Shown: one piece after another, positions 46,450-57,536 of the stretch | Numbering within the stretch: position 1 is the first letter of the stretch | Layout of the letters: the number at the start of each line of letters is the position of its first letter | Origin: Siphonodentalium dalli | Lineage: Eukaryota > Mollusca > Scaphopoda > Gadilida > Siphonodentaliidae | Length of the DNA: 64,000 nucleotides | Assembly: GCA_032622095.1 (NCBI GenBank) | Contig: CP136063.1 | Location: 13,249,814 to 13,313,813, forward strand | Direction of reading: 5' to 3' | Program-made: the position numbers and the translations under genes | Notes under the pieces: generated by a model | What the model was told of the DNA's origin: nothing | Databases searched by the model: none | What the model saw: only the letters and a program-made list of their open reading frames with translations

Positions 46450-46704
46450 TTATTTTCCCGTGAGCTTTGACCAAACTCTATGTGAGGAATCCACTGCATG
46501 CCACATATAATTTAAGCAAGACTTCCAATCATAGAGTTCATAGCGCAAAGCTAATTTACGAAGAAGAGTCATTCTGCCCTCCTTTTCTGTTCTGTCATCG
46601 GAATCTAAGATTGTTTCCAATTCTCGTTCGACGAACATATTAAATGTCACAAACTCAATTTGGGGGATGTGTGTCGGGTTCATCTCCGGCGTGGATACCT
46701 TCAT
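46450..46704 (-). other. Open frame overlapping the ZNF-d 3' end
   Basis: An 84-codon frame, shifted relative to the fingers, reads FVTFNMFVERELETILDSDD, RTEKEGRMTLLRKL, ELYDWKSCLNYMWHAVDSSH and VWSKLTGK. Composition looks protein-like, but I do not recognise a domain. The paralogous segment at 34840-35060 has stops. It may be a lost C-terminal domain of the zinc-finger family, a fragment of another gene, or chance. Confidence 0.25.
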
Positions 46705-48157
46705 GTGTCGTCAAATTGCTCGATTGATTAAATGATTTCCCGCATATGTCACAACGGTAAGGTTTATATCCGGTGTGGATGCTCTTATGTGTCATCAAGC
46801 TGCTCGATTGATTAAATGATTTCCCGCATATGTCACAACGGTAAGGCTTATCTCCTGTGTGTATTCTCTTATGTTTCACTAAGTAGCTCGATGTATTAAA
46901 CGATTTCCCGCATATATCACAACGGTAAGGTTTATCTCCGGTGTGGATTCTCTTATGTGTCACCAAGCTGCTCGATGTATTAAATGATTTCCCGCATATG
47001 TCACAACGGTAAGGCTTATCCCCTGTGTGTATTCTCTTATGTTTCACTAAGTAGCTCGATGTATTAAACGATTTACCGCATATGTCACAATGGTAAGGTT
47101 TATCTCCGGTGTGGATGCTCTTATGTGTCATCAAGCTGCTCGATTGATTAAATGATTTCCCGCATATGTCACAACGGTAAGGTTTATCTCCTGTGTGTAT
47201 TCTCTTATGTTTCACTAAGTAGCTCGATGTATTAAACGATTTCCCGCATATATCACAACGGTAAGGTTTATCTCCGGTGTGGATTCTCATATGTGTCACC
47301 AAGCTGCTCGATTGATTAAATGATTTACCGCATATGTCACAACGGTAAGGTTTATCTCCGGTGTGGATGCTCTTATGTCTCATCAAGCTGCTCGATTGAT
47401 TAAATGATTTCCCGCATATGTCACAACGGTAAGGCTTATCTCCGGTGTGTATTCTCTTATGCTTCACTAAGTAGCTCGATGTATTAAATGATTTCCCGCA
47501 TATATCGCAATGGTAAGGTTTATCTCCGGTATGGATTCTATTATGTGTCATCAAGCTGCACGATTGATTAAATGAGTTCCCGCATATATCACAATGGTAA
47601 GGCGTATCTCCGGTGTGGATTCTCTTATGTGTCACCAAGTGGTTCGATGTATTAAATAATTTCCCGCATATATCACAATGATAAGGCTCATCTCCGGTGT
47701 GGATGCGCTTATGTGACACCAAGTTGGACGATGTTCTAAATGATTTCCCGCATATGTCACAACGGTAAGGCTTATCCCCTGTGTGTATTCTCTTATGTTT
47801 CACTAAGTTACTCGATGTATTAAATGATTTCCCGCATATATCACAACGGTAAGGTTTATCTCCGGTGTGGATTAGCTTATGTGTCATCAAGCTGCACGAT
47901 TGATTAAATGATTTCCCGCATATATCACAATGGTAAGGCGTATCTCCGGTGTGGATTCTCTTATGTCTCACCAAGTTGCCCGATGTGTTAAATGATTTCC
48001 CACATATATCACAACAGTAAGGTTCATCTCCGGTGTGGATACTCTTATGTCTCACCAAGCTGTCCGATCGGGTAAACCATTTCCCGCATACGTCACAATG
48101 ATGTCGTTTATTCCCTGTGTGGGCGGTCTCTTTGTCATTCAGGTTAGAATCTCCCAT
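46655..48157 (-). CDS. ZNF-d: intact 17-finger C2H2 zinc-finger protein
   Basis: This is a 500-residue protein that starts MGDSNLNDKETAHTGNKRHH and then consists of 17 tandem 28-residue C2H2 fingers with TGDKPY-type linkers. It is presumably a nuclear DNA-binding protein. I chose the ATG at 48157 because the same ATG-GGA-GAT start and leader recur in ZNF-b and, mutated, in ZNF-c. The frame is open 36 codons further upstream, but that part aligns with non-coding paralogous sequence. Finger 1 differs (CDVCGKWFTRSDSLVRH). The others repeat a few helix types: NTSSYLVKH (fingers 8, 11, 13, 15), NQSSSLMTH, NQSSSLVTH, RTSSNLVSH and NTSNHLVTH. Finger 17 ends HEGIHAGDEP before DTHPPN and stop. No KRAB, BTB, ZAD or other effector domain is visible. 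The two zinc-binding Cys and His pairs are intact in all fingers. Codon-level repetition suggests recent duplication and conversion. Confidence 0.88.
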   Translation of the reverse strand: MGDSNLNDKETAHTGNKRHHCDVCGKWFTRSDSLVRHKSIHTGDEPYCCDICGKSFNTSGNLVRHKRIHTGDTPYHCDICGKSFNQSCSLMTHKLIHTGDKPYRCDICGKSFNTSSNLVKHKRIHTGDKPYRCDICGKSFRTSSNLVSHKRIHTGDEPYHCDICGKLFNTSNHLVTHKRIHTGDTPYHCDICGNSFNQSCSLMTHNRIHTGDKPYHCDICGKSFNTSSYLVKHKRIHTGDKPYRCDICGKSFNQSSSLMRHKSIHTGDKPYRCDICGKSFNQSSSLVTHMRIHTGDKPYRCDICGKSFNTSSYLVKHKRIHTGDKPYRCDICGKSFNQSSSLMTHKSIHTGDKPYHCDICGKSFNTSSYLVKHKRIHTGDKPYRCDICGKSFNTSSSLVTHKRIHTGDKPYRCDICGKSFNTSSYLVKHKRIHTGDKPYRCDICGKSFNQSSSLMTHKSIHTGYKPYRCDICGKSFNQSSNLTTHEGIHAGDEPDTHPPN

Positions 48158-48599
48158 CGTGTAGAATTGTAAGATAGTCCTATATATCCGCTGTATATCT
48201 CGTGAAGTGGCTATATGTATAGATAGAGAAAATATGATGTAGTTCGAACCGAATTCCATTGGCACAAACTGGATGACAATGTACCCAACGCCGCGGATTT
48301 GGAATCATTCAAAGCGGCTCTGAGTCTTCGATACATGAATTAGCGCTCATACCACCGTTCTGCAAAAAAAAACAGGTTTGGATCTCGGACGTATATGATA
48401 CAGATGCACATAGATGCAACACAGTGTAACTGTAAATAATACAGTTCATGTTAAGGAAGGAACACGCATCGATCGAACGAAGTACTGTGGAAATGTGTGG
48501 AATAAACGTGCGTCTTAATATGTGGTTGTGTTTAGAAGCACCATTCACGAAACGATAGATGCATACACATCCTACATGTGAGTGTACACTATCGGGCGG
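48158..48599 (-). promoter_or_regulatory. ZNF-d upstream module
   Basis: The order GATAGTCCTATATATCCGCT, GTATATCTCGTGAAGTGG, AGTTCGAACCGAATTCCATT, CATCGATCGAACGAAGTA, GGAATAAACGTGCGTCTTAA, TATGTGGTTGTG and CACGAAACGATAG matches the other loci. It is interrupted at 48600 by a TTAA MITE and resumes at 49185 (AGTCACGACA, GGGACAATAAAG) to about 49290. Confidence 0.65.
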
Positions 48600-49184
48600 T
48601 TAAAGGGATACTTTACGCCATTTTCATTAAATTTCCGGTGACAACAACGATCTAATATCGATAATATATAGAAACATAAGTAATTTGAGTCGAAGATGTA
48701 TTTTTTAAACGCTCAGGTTAATAGGCTATCTTAAAATTTTATAATTTAAAAGTTAATAATTTGATATAAATTGAATTTATGACTGGAGCCATAAAATGGC
48801 GTCAATTAAATTACGAATTTGCGTAATCAAATAAAGTAATTGAGGGATATTGGATTGTTAAACCGATCGCACACACGATCGCTTAAAATATTATGATGAT
48901 ACGGGGAGAACACTCAAGCCACTCACTGACTAGCGACGATACAATAACTTAAATGATTATATGGGACTAGTATGCCTATAATATAACTTTTATTTGATTC
49001 ATTTGGTTGAAAACTGTACAAAAATTACTCGACAATTTGTATTTTTGCATTCCGGTAAATTTGTCATCCGTAACACTACTTCGTACTCAACAGACTTTCA
49101 AATAATGGAGAAATTGTTACCTTATTCTCCGACTCGGAGACTATAGAAACCAACAACAACATTTGGCGTACAGTAACCCTTTAA
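48600..49184. mobile_element. TTAA MITE (family E), copy 1
   Basis: A 585-bp element with ends TTAAAGGGATACTTTACGCC and GGCGTACAGTAACCCTTTAA and TTAA on both sides. The ZNF-c paralogue at 42825 (GGGCAGTTTAAAGTCAC) is the uninterrupted site with a single TTAA. The centre (TTATGACTGGAGCCATAAAA) recurs in the copy at 55713. Confidence 0.87.
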
Positions 49185-49474
49185 GAGTCACGACATAGAT
49201 GAATCTCTCCTCAAATGGGACAATAAAGTAGTATGTTGTTCAGTACAGACAAGATGTTGTGGAATTAGGTTTGTGATCAATGAGAGATAATGGGGTATCT
49301 TTTTGCAGTTATCTCCCTTAACGCCAGCGGCCGTCAGGTGGCGCACCACCAGGCATATAAATTTCTGGTTAAGTCAATTCCTATTCTCTTCCGCGTTGGA
49401 TTTACAACGAAGTAGACGTATTACGCCTGATTATTATTAATATCTAGCTATATGCAACTAAATATTCACAGAAA

Positions 49475-50606
49475 ATGCCAGGACAATGTTGTGCAATGTA
49501 CTGCAACAATCGCGGTGGGCATTTATTTCCAAAAGCTACCGACCAAGCAACTTTACAGCTTCGTGAGAAATGGATAATCGCCAATCGATGGAGTAATGTG
49601 TCTAACAAGAGAAATGGCAAATGGGAACCTGGTGAATTTGCCGTTGTTTGTGCCATGCATTTCACTGATGATCAATTTCTAGCCAGATATGACAAAAGTA
49701 AGTTTTTTTTTTAATGAAAACATATAAAACTGTTAAATACGGAAACGTGTGTGTGAGTTAAAATATGGCTCCAATGAATGATATTTATTTTGACTATCTG
49801 GAAAGCTCAGATATATATGTGGGTGACATTCCATTATAGTATTTTTTTATTTCAATTATAAACCAATAACATATACGCCTGTATTCAATGTACATGATAT
49901 TGACTGCAGCCCAAATCGTATCTGTTAATGATCACATTTGGTATTTTTAAATCGTGAATTAAGTAGGCCTATTCACAACCACTTTGGTGTGCGACCATAT
50001 GAATTATAATTTACAAGTTTTACTTTTTATTTAAAGGCACAGGAGGCCTTAGTTGTCGACAATATCCATATTTGTTCCAATCACTGTACACAGAAAAACA
50101 TTAAAACGCATAAAGTTTCGTTCATATATACCACAACCATCGCGTAATGCAGCAACAAAGAACGCTCTTTATGTTTACCATCATAACATAAACAGACACC
50201 AGGCAAGTAACGTTTTATGCTTTTGTTTATATAACAATGGTCAAACATATGACAATAACATACTGTTTATGTGATATTTCTCATTTGTATACGAACAAAA
50301 TATATATACATTTTAATACCGGTATTATTATTGTTTGTGGCGGTTTTTGACGGGTGGAAATATTTTCACAGGATTTCAATTTCCATGTGTGTGCTCCCAC
50401 TGGTCACTGTGATATTATTTGTAATAATAACAAACTCATGCGTGTTTTTTTTATTTTCAGCAAAGAAGTGCTCGAGAAATATCCTCAAAGCAGACGCTGT
50501 TCCTTCTGTATTCAGATGGAACATGTTCAGATCTGAAGACGAACTGCACCGAGAACAACAAGTGGTTCAACAAGTGATCGGCAGGTTATTGAGAGGTCAG
50601 GTCTAG
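49475..50606 (+). pseudogene. THAP-domain exons of a DNA-transposon transposase, 3' part deleted
   Basis: Exon 1 (49475-49697) starts MPGQCCAMYCNNRGGHLFPK and has the THAP C2CH pattern: C-x4-C, the tryptophan of EKWIIANRW, then CAMHFTDDQF. It ends at a perfect donor AAAA|GTAAGT. A 763-nt intron ends TTTATTTTCAG at 50460. Exon 2 continues in frame with KKCSRNILKADAVPSVFRW, the conserved THAP tail, and the charged stretch EDELHREQQVVQQ. At about 50572 the frame no longer matches what follows. It reads on to a stop at 50604-50606, giving 122 residues. The downstream DDE fragment begins in another frame at once, so the helix-turn-helix and the first part of the catalytic domain were deleted. THAP-DDE architecture is typical of ISL2EU-type transposons. 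Confidence 0.8.
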
Positions 50607-50926
50607 TTGATGCATGTACCCCTGGTGATTCCATTATGGCAGATAAAGGGTGTGATGTGCAGGACATGTTTGAACATAAAGATGTGACAGTAAACATTCC
50701 AACATTCTTTAAGAAGACTAGCATGAGTGGATCTCGTATTCTGAGAGACCGAATAGTTGCGAGTAAGCGAGTGCACATAGAAAGAGTGATTGGTCTGGGG
50801 AAAACTAATAACATTTTATGCTCGACACCACTAAATACGACAGAGACACTTTTTGGGACGGAAATTAACTTTGTGTGCTTCATGTTGTGCAATTTCCGAA
50901 AGAGCATTGTACCTGACACTGCATAA
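50573..50926 (+). pseudogene. C-terminal fragment of a DDE_Tnp_4-type transposase
   Basis: The frame from 50573 reads SDRQVIERSGLVDACTPGDS, IMADKGCDVQDMFEHKDVTV, NIPTFF, RIVASKRVHIERVIG and FFGTEINF-like hydrophobics to CFMLCNFRKSIVPDTA-stop. GDSIMADKG holds the second catalytic Asp, and RVHIERVIG holds the catalytic Glu. The first Asp is missing with the deleted part. The fragment directly follows, and overlaps by 34 bases, the truncated THAP exon, so the locus cannot make an active transposase. Confidence 0.8.
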
Positions 50927-50939
50927 CTGACATACATTC

Positions 50940-51369
50940 TGGTTATGAAAAGACTGGTCCAATGAAAGATAGCAATATCTTCAAACTAGTTCATGGAGCC
51001 AGTTCTGGTGAATACCAAAACTCCTCTTTGTGTGATATGGAAATGAATAAATCAATGGAGTCAATTTGGCCTCGAATCATTTGGATCTATATTCTCTTAA
51101 AAATAAGTAATTTAATTAACCATATGCATTTTTAAATATCCAACCAACAATGTAACATTATATATAACAAAAACAAAAATCATTTACCTATCTGAATTTC
51201 ATATTTTCACTATTTCAAGAATTCATAACGTACTAGTATTTATACAATATTGTAATGAAGCCGTACTGGGCAATGGCCAAGGAAACAAGTAACGCTCTTT
51301 GTTGATTTAGCTTAATACCTGATCTAATGTAATAAAAGTTAAATACCTATTCATTGAAGTAGCTTGATA
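50940..51369. other. No further gene; transposon interior
   Basis: AT-rich stretch between the transposase stop and the Helitron. I see no coding frame. Confidence 0.4.
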
Positions 51370-52122
51370 TCTATTATATATTTTGAAAGATCTGTGTGTG
51401 TATGTGTTTGTTTGTGTGTGTGTTTGTTTGTGTGTGTGTTTGAAATCGATGGACTCCAAAACGACTAAGCCAATTTCGATGAAATTTGGTATTTTAGGGT
51501 ATTTTCGGCCGGAGACGAACATAGGCATATTTATTTGTCCGTGCGAGGTCAACTTTTCACGTGCGGAGGTCAAATCTATTTTTACGCCGTTTTGCGCTAA
51601 TATATTTCAGTTCGGTGCTCACAAATCGATACGATATAGCGCGAATAATAAATTGCCAGTCATATAATTTGCACGGTTAGAATCTGTGTGGCTTCATCTT
51701 TCCAACGATATATAATATGTATGTATCCGTTTTAGTTATCTGCCTCAATTATTAGGTACAAGTGGTACGATGCTTTTATCAGGATAAAATCAATGCGTAA
51801 CTTCTATGACGTCGTCAGAGGTCATAAAGTTAGATTACGTTAACTCTCACCCTGCCGATACATTTGACTGTGTCGCGTTAACTCATCACCGGCCGAGGTA
51901 TCCGCAAATGACATTGGGCTATATATCTCGCAAACGGGTGTAGCTATCGACTTGATATTTGGTATGTGAATGTATCTTGCCCCGGATACGAATTTTATCG
52001 GGTCGCCGAGCACGTGCGACACCAGCTTCGCGCATGCGCAGACCAGATCTAGGAAACGGGTGGAGCAATCGACTTGAAATTTGGTTTTTGAATAGCCCGG
52101 ACGAAGTCGGGTCACCTTCTAG
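51370..52122 (+). mobile_element. Non-autonomous Helitron 3
   Basis: It starts TCTATTATATATTTTGAAAG and ends GCCCGGACGAAGTCGGG (hairpin), TCACCTT and CTAG at 52119-52122. The flanks are A (51369) and T (52123), the usual AT target. Inside is a TGTGTGTTTG microsatellite, then CCAATTTCGATGAAATTTGG as in Helitron 2. It sits between the two convergent genes of the ISL2EU-like element. No Rep/helicase gene. Confidence 0.82.
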
Positions 52123-52217
52123 TGTGCTATACTGATTTAAATACTGTTCAGTTTATTTCGTAAATTGAAGCGAGTTTTCATAAGGTTAACACGATACTCA
52201 ACAGTTTGTAGGGATTC

Positions 52218-52635
52218 TCAGATATTAAGTTCAGGTGTTTGTTGAACTTTGTGAGCTTCGGGGCCCATACCAGCAGCACATTCACATTGACATTCTAAAA
52301 TGACACCATTTTTATTGAATGAGATGTCCAAATTGTATGTAACGTTTTTCTTCATCTCAGCAGCACATTGAGCTCTGACAAAATATATATCACCATTAGA
52401 TCCCAGTTTTGCGAATTTCAGGAAACGTTCCTCGTACGGTAATTTCGGACCGGCACCTAAAGTTTGAGACACAGTTGACAGATATGTCTCAATATCCGAT
52501 ATTTTAACCTCTGGAATTTCACAATCACTATGTATGTCCTTGTATTCATCTGCTCTCGGTGTGGTCATTGTGTATTCTATGGTATCGGCACCGACACGAT
52601 CAAAGTTGAAATTTCTGTCATATGCCTCCACGCTG
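52218..52635 (-). pseudogene. SWIM-domain protein exon of the same transposon, truncated
   Basis: The minus-strand exon opens after a good acceptor (TGTTTTCTCAATTCAG, ending at 52636) with VEAYDRNFNFDRVGADTIEY. It continues through KISDIETYLSTVSQTLGAGP, FAKLGSNGDIYFVRAQCAAE and MKKNVTYNLDISFNKNG to LECQCECAAGMGPEAH, the first half of a SWIM zinc finger (C-x-C). The following C-x-H half is not seen: the frame goes HKVQQTPELNI and stops. Proteins of this kind, usually continuing into a YqaJ-type nuclease, are the second gene of ISL2EU elements. Its convergent position opposite the THAP-DDE gene supports this. The nuclease part is absent from the window. Confidence 0.65.
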
Positions 52636-52809
52636 AATTGAGAAAACATGTTATTATAAAACAGATGCTTTTTATATAGATAGTAGTAGCAATGCTAATT
52701 TGTGAAAAGTTTGCCAGACGGGATATGTTACGGCATTGCATGGGTTTACAGCCAGATTTAATACATAATTTAAAGCCACAGGGCGGTTTGCGCTTCAACA
52801 TACACAAAA

Positions 52810-54060
52810 TATTATTAGATCTTGAATTTTAACCGGTTACTGAAATAATCGCCAGAAAACTATGTAATAATGCATGTGAAATTTATTGATATTATATGTC
52901 ATATTTGAATATCTTGATGTCATACTATATGTAATATCCTTTTCGGTAATGTATCTGTATATATATATCCACATATCGATGAACAGAATAAACTTAATCT
53001 GAATCTGGAATAGGTCGATACATATATTAACTACCTTTCTATGGGCATTATGTAACCTCAAAAAAAGATGTATTGAAAATGCAACTATGAACGTGGTGTT
53101 TGGGTCCCAAACAAAAACAGCCATTCGCACGACATGGACCAAAAAAGATTGTTTCCTCATTCTATTCCTGATATGGTAGCAATAAAGAGCGTTTATCTTA
53201 TTTCGGGATAAATTTATATTTTTTTGCACTCAAAAAAAATAACTGTTTTACAATTTTACTCAACATTCTCTCTTTTTCATTTAACTTCGTCAAATCATTT
53301 AAATTGGGAATATTTTACAAATGGAAATAATATTATTCAGTACATGTATATTGGAAGAAAAAAAATACATGTACTTACCGGTGGGTGGGGGGATGGAATA
53401 TCCAAGCCTGGACGTTTGAAAGAAAAAGAAAAAATTGAATTAAAAAAAAGCATTGTTCTGGTCATTTCATGAACAGACAATCAAATTCGTGAAAAAACTA
53501 ATGTTGTCCCTTTTTTTTTTTAAATAATTTTTTTTTTAATAATTTGGTTTTTTTTAATCTCAAAAAACATTTTTCGGGCCATTTCAGAACCAAACGATAT
53601 CATGGGGGAGATGACGTGTTACACCGGTCAACTAGATCATGTTTACGACCAGACAGTTTTCCCATTTCTCTTTCGCAGGTCTTCCTTCAGTTGTTTGAGT
53701 GTATAATCGTCGTATTTTGGAGCAGATTCTGCCATAGTGAATAGATGTATGTACATGATTCATGGTTTCCATTTTATAGTTCTCTATGCGATAAATTCGT
53801 GTTAGCATATTCTGTCATCGGGCTTAGTAAACACAGAACCCTTTTCGCCGTGAATTCGACTTTGTCAATCTACAATCTACAGCCTGTCGAGTCAGTTTTC
53901 GACTGCAATATACCGCTTATTTTTTCACCGGCTCATGTTTCGTGTTTAATGATCGGCATTTCCGCTATATCCTTGTACAATAAATAACCTTTTTATATAA
54001 TAACACACACAACTCACACAACGGGGTTGTGTTTTCGCACGTAAACTCGCTGACACAACA
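52810..54060. other. No gene seen
   Basis: AT-rich, with homopolymer runs near 53510-53560. Several open frames of 66-130 codons lack motifs and are probably random. Confidence 0.35.
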
Positions 54061-54079
54061 CTGTCAACACCATGGATAT

Positions 54080-54300
54080 TAGTCTAGAATAGTAGTATCT
54101 ATTGTAAACAAGACTCTGCCGGAAGTGCCTTGGGCTGATGACCACGAGTTACGCCCCCGGAATGAGATAGCCCATTCAATCTGGAGTAACCGGAACCGGA
54201 ACCGGAGACGGCGATAAGTTTGTGCCGGAAAGTGAACCGGAACACTCGGATCGAGAACAACGGACGATATCGACAGATACAAGAACAAAAACCAAACTGA
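54080..54300 (-). other. Fragment related to the zinc-finger upstream region
   Basis: TCAATCTGGAGTAACCGGAACC and GAGACGGCGATAA match the distal ZNF-c module (42930-42975). GATATCGACAGATACAAGAA, CAAAAACCAAACTGAACACA resembles 45105-45155. This suggests a further cluster fragment without fingers. Confidence 0.45.
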
Positions 54301-54429
54301 ACACATTTTATATTTGAATTCTTATTGCTGTTGCTATTTTTATTATTAATAAATAAATACATAGGCTATCTGATTTTGTGACGTCACCATTTTTTAAATA
54401 ATACGATCAAAATACCCCTTGGTGTCAAA

Positions 54430-54790
54430 ATGTAAAAATCCCACATTGGTGTCATCTTGGTTCACCATGATGGTAGCACCACGGTTGTACCAAGGTGGTA
54501 GCACAGTAAAGTTGTTGTACCAATGTGAAATCATGGTGGCACCAAGTTGGTACCACGGTGCTAGCACAGTGAAGTTTTTGTACCAAGGTAAAACCAACCA
54601 TGGGTGGCACCAAATTATCACCATGGTGGTGGCACAGTAAAGTTTTTCTTCCAAGGAGACAGCAATGTAGCACCACGGTGGTAGCACAGTAAAGTTTTTC
54701 TACCAATAGATACCATGGTGGCACCAAGTATAACCACTGTGATAGCAGAGCACTAGTAAAGTTTTTCAATCAAGGTACCACCATTACATT
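54430..54790. repeat. Minisatellite, ~62-bp unit
   Basis: AGCACAGTAAAGTTTTTCTACC recurs at 54500, 54563, 54631, 54683 and 54747, separated by ATGGTGGCACCAAG and ACCACGGTGGT words. Spacing is 52-68 bp. Confidence 0.8.
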
Positions 54791-54961
54791 TTACTTTGAC
54801 CTTCAACCACAATGCTATTTAACATGTTGTGGGTCTCATCTATAATGGTATTTACATGCTTCGATATGTGCAATGGTATATGGTGAGTGATTGTTTATAA
54901 CATGCTGCCATATTGTACCAATGTATGTAGCTTGTCACAGTATACATATAACAGGTTTACA

Positions 54962-56600
54962 TAATCACTGTGTATGAACGGAAGTGAACGCTTTATCGCG
55001 GTAATCGGACATAAATAAAAGTCGCTCGCCTCAGCTTGACTACGGTACGTATATTTTCGTCTTTCCCACCAATTGTGTAAACATCCCAGCCTGTGTGCCA
55101 ATCTGCCTCGATGAGGGGTGTGTTCCGCTCCATTTTCGTACTAATTTCGTTTCAGTGTCGTGTCTAGTTCTCTCGTAGATCAAGATTAAACCTCCTATTT
55201 CCGTGCTAAAAACACGTCACGTTTGCGATCAAAAGCACATTTTTCAAACTATACCATGTCTCATTTTATAACAAAGACATGTTTTGGATGACTTAATATC
55301 CCATTGGAAACCACGCTTAGCTATTGTCCCCTGTTCCCTGTGTTTTCTCGACATACGAGTCCGATTTCAAAGCGTGGTGCTCCAACAGAATTGAACGCAC
55401 GGTAAGATCTGACAAAAAAAACATTGAACGCACGGTATTTTTTTTATTATTTGTATTGAACGCGCGGAAACATTTCGATTACACCCTTTTAAGACCGGTA
55501 AGCATCATATCGCACGTTTCTAACTTGATTTTCACATGCCACAAATGTACATTTTTACATTTCCACAGCCAATATTGCTACTTGTGCTAACATGTTTATT
55601 AAAATGGTCAAATGTCACAGTCAAGATATGAGATGCATCAGATCATCCTACAAATAGTCCTTGAATGTCCAATGTTTGAGAGTTTCTCTTGTTTGTTATC
55701 TTAACTATCACTTTAAAGGGGTACTGTACACAGGGATAGACAATTTTTTTTATTTACTCCCATTGAAATAACTTTCAAGTTAGATTGTGTTCGTGTTATA
55801 TGAGTTTCGTATAAACCTAATTTAGTGAAGAAAATATTGATCTTGGAAACAAAAATATTACGATTTCAAATTACGCGCCATGTTTTTGACCTTCACCGGA
55901 GAAGACTCAGGTCGCAGGAAGAACCGGAAGTTCATTGTTCACAGCTTCAATTGATGCATCCACTCTCTTCCATCGAACAATCTTTCTCCCTATACAAATA
56001 ATTGACGCTTTATGACTCTTGTTCTTTCTCCTTTTTTCCGAATCGGTCATAGCGGGCCTTCCTTTTGCAGGTAACATGTTATGTTTGCAACTCAATAATG
56101 TTCGCGAACGGCCGTCGATAAAAGACACTCGACAGATACGATTTCAAGAACGGTAACTCGTACTGGCATAATTCGCCATTTTATGACTCCAGCCATAAAT
56201 GATTTTATAGTAAATAATTCAATTTTACTTTTGTGATAGCCTGTTAACCGGAACGTTTTCAGTAGATATTGTCGACTCAAATTAGTTATTTAAAAATATA
56301 ATATTGATATTAGATCGCTATGGTCACCGGGAATTTATTGAAATCGGGATACAGTACCCCCTTAACTATCACGAGTAACCATGAAAACCCCACACTCTTT
56401 TGTCAGTGGTAGTCTTTTATATTTAAAAAACTATAGATTAACTATAGTTTGCAATGTGCTAGAATTTATCCAAAATACGACAAATTGTATCTTGTTTTAG
56501 TGGAAATAAGTCTCATGATAGCATGTTCTAGAAAATAACACAATATAAACACAGTATATACAATATAAATCTGACAAACAAGCATTGAACTCACGGTATT
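54962..56600. repeat. Left arm of a 5.6-kb inverted repeat (with MITE insert)
   Basis: It is the reverse complement of 59800-60592. Matching landmarks are CACTGTGTATGAACGGAAGT, GCTCGCCTCAGCTTGACTAC, AAAACACGTCACGTTTGCGA and GACAAATTGTATCTTGTTTT. The arm is split by the TTAA MITE at 55713-56365. Frames in it (54895-55101 minus) have a mirror copy in the other arm. Confidence 0.85.
55713..56365. mobile_element. TTAA MITE (family E), copy 2
   Basis: TTAAAGGGGTACTGTACACAGG at the left and CGGGATACAGTACCCCCTTAA at the right, with TTAA at both ends. The other arm of the surrounding inverted repeat (near 59955) keeps the empty site CACTTTAACTATCA in reverse, with one TTAA. The centre contains CATTTTATGACTCCAGCCAT, as in copy 1. 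Confidence 0.87.
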
Positions 56601-56609
56601 TTTTATTTG

Positions 56610-57440
56610 TATTGAACGGCTGGTAAACTTTCGATTACGCCCTGTAAAATGCCATACGCTTAATTATGTATGTATATTAGAGTGAAAACTGAAGTGACGC
56701 CGATCGCTAGTATTAAAATAGATTACATCAATGACAAACACAATGGGCATACTTGAACTCATATTACGGTCGTAATCTACAATCTTTGTTTCAACAAATA
56801 AAACTTTTTATTTTTGGTACAAAAACTGTGCTAAAATAGGGTTTTAGATGGAGTGGCATGGTGTGTTGAACACCGAAATAGATAATATGAATATGGATGC
56901 GCTTGTACCCCCACCCCAATTGATCAAATACTATTAATAGTTGGAAATTTTAACCCTCCAATTTAACAAAAAAAAATGGAAAATTCAGGCTTTATAAACA
57001 AGTAGAATCTTGATTATTTTCGACTGGATTTTTAGTCTAAATTTGCATTTTTTTATTTAGCCTAGTTGAAAAATTATAACTTAATGGTGACAAACAAATT
57101 CGAAACGGTAGTCGGATGTTTTGGGGTTGAGTTGAGTATAATCGAGCAATTGGATCCCAAAAGAGTACAAATGCATACACCAAAATAGGATATTCCCTAT
57201 ATTTCACAGGGAGGGTCATGCCATCAAACAGGACCAGGACGCAGATAGAACATGTGACCTTGGTCTAGGGATGGCGAGAGGTGCCACGGATTGCCCTTTT
57301 GTCACCATACTGATGCATGCAATCCATGTAAAATTGAAGTAATTTGCAGGGAGCTGTTAAGTTATATACTTGTATATTAAACTGGCGTGTGTGTATTCCA
57401 TTGGTTATAGTCATAACATTCATATAAAGTGCCCTTTAAT
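56610..57440. other. No gene seen
   Basis: Spacer at the start of the inverted-repeat centre. Apart from a repeat of the arm words TTGAACTCACGGTATTTTTT and CGATTACGCCCTG at 56580-56645, nothing was recognised. Confidence 0.4.
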
Positions 57441-57536
57441 TTAGAATTCCCCCTTGCTTCCCGATCGATGCTTCTGGTGGACCACATTTCGACGTGTCGC
57501 TGAATCTATATATACGCCCCATTTCTATATTTCAGA

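Noticed and set aside
52837-53229. 130-codon minus-strand frame as a gene
   Set aside because: No motif, no supporting splice context and composition like the surrounding AT-rich DNA.
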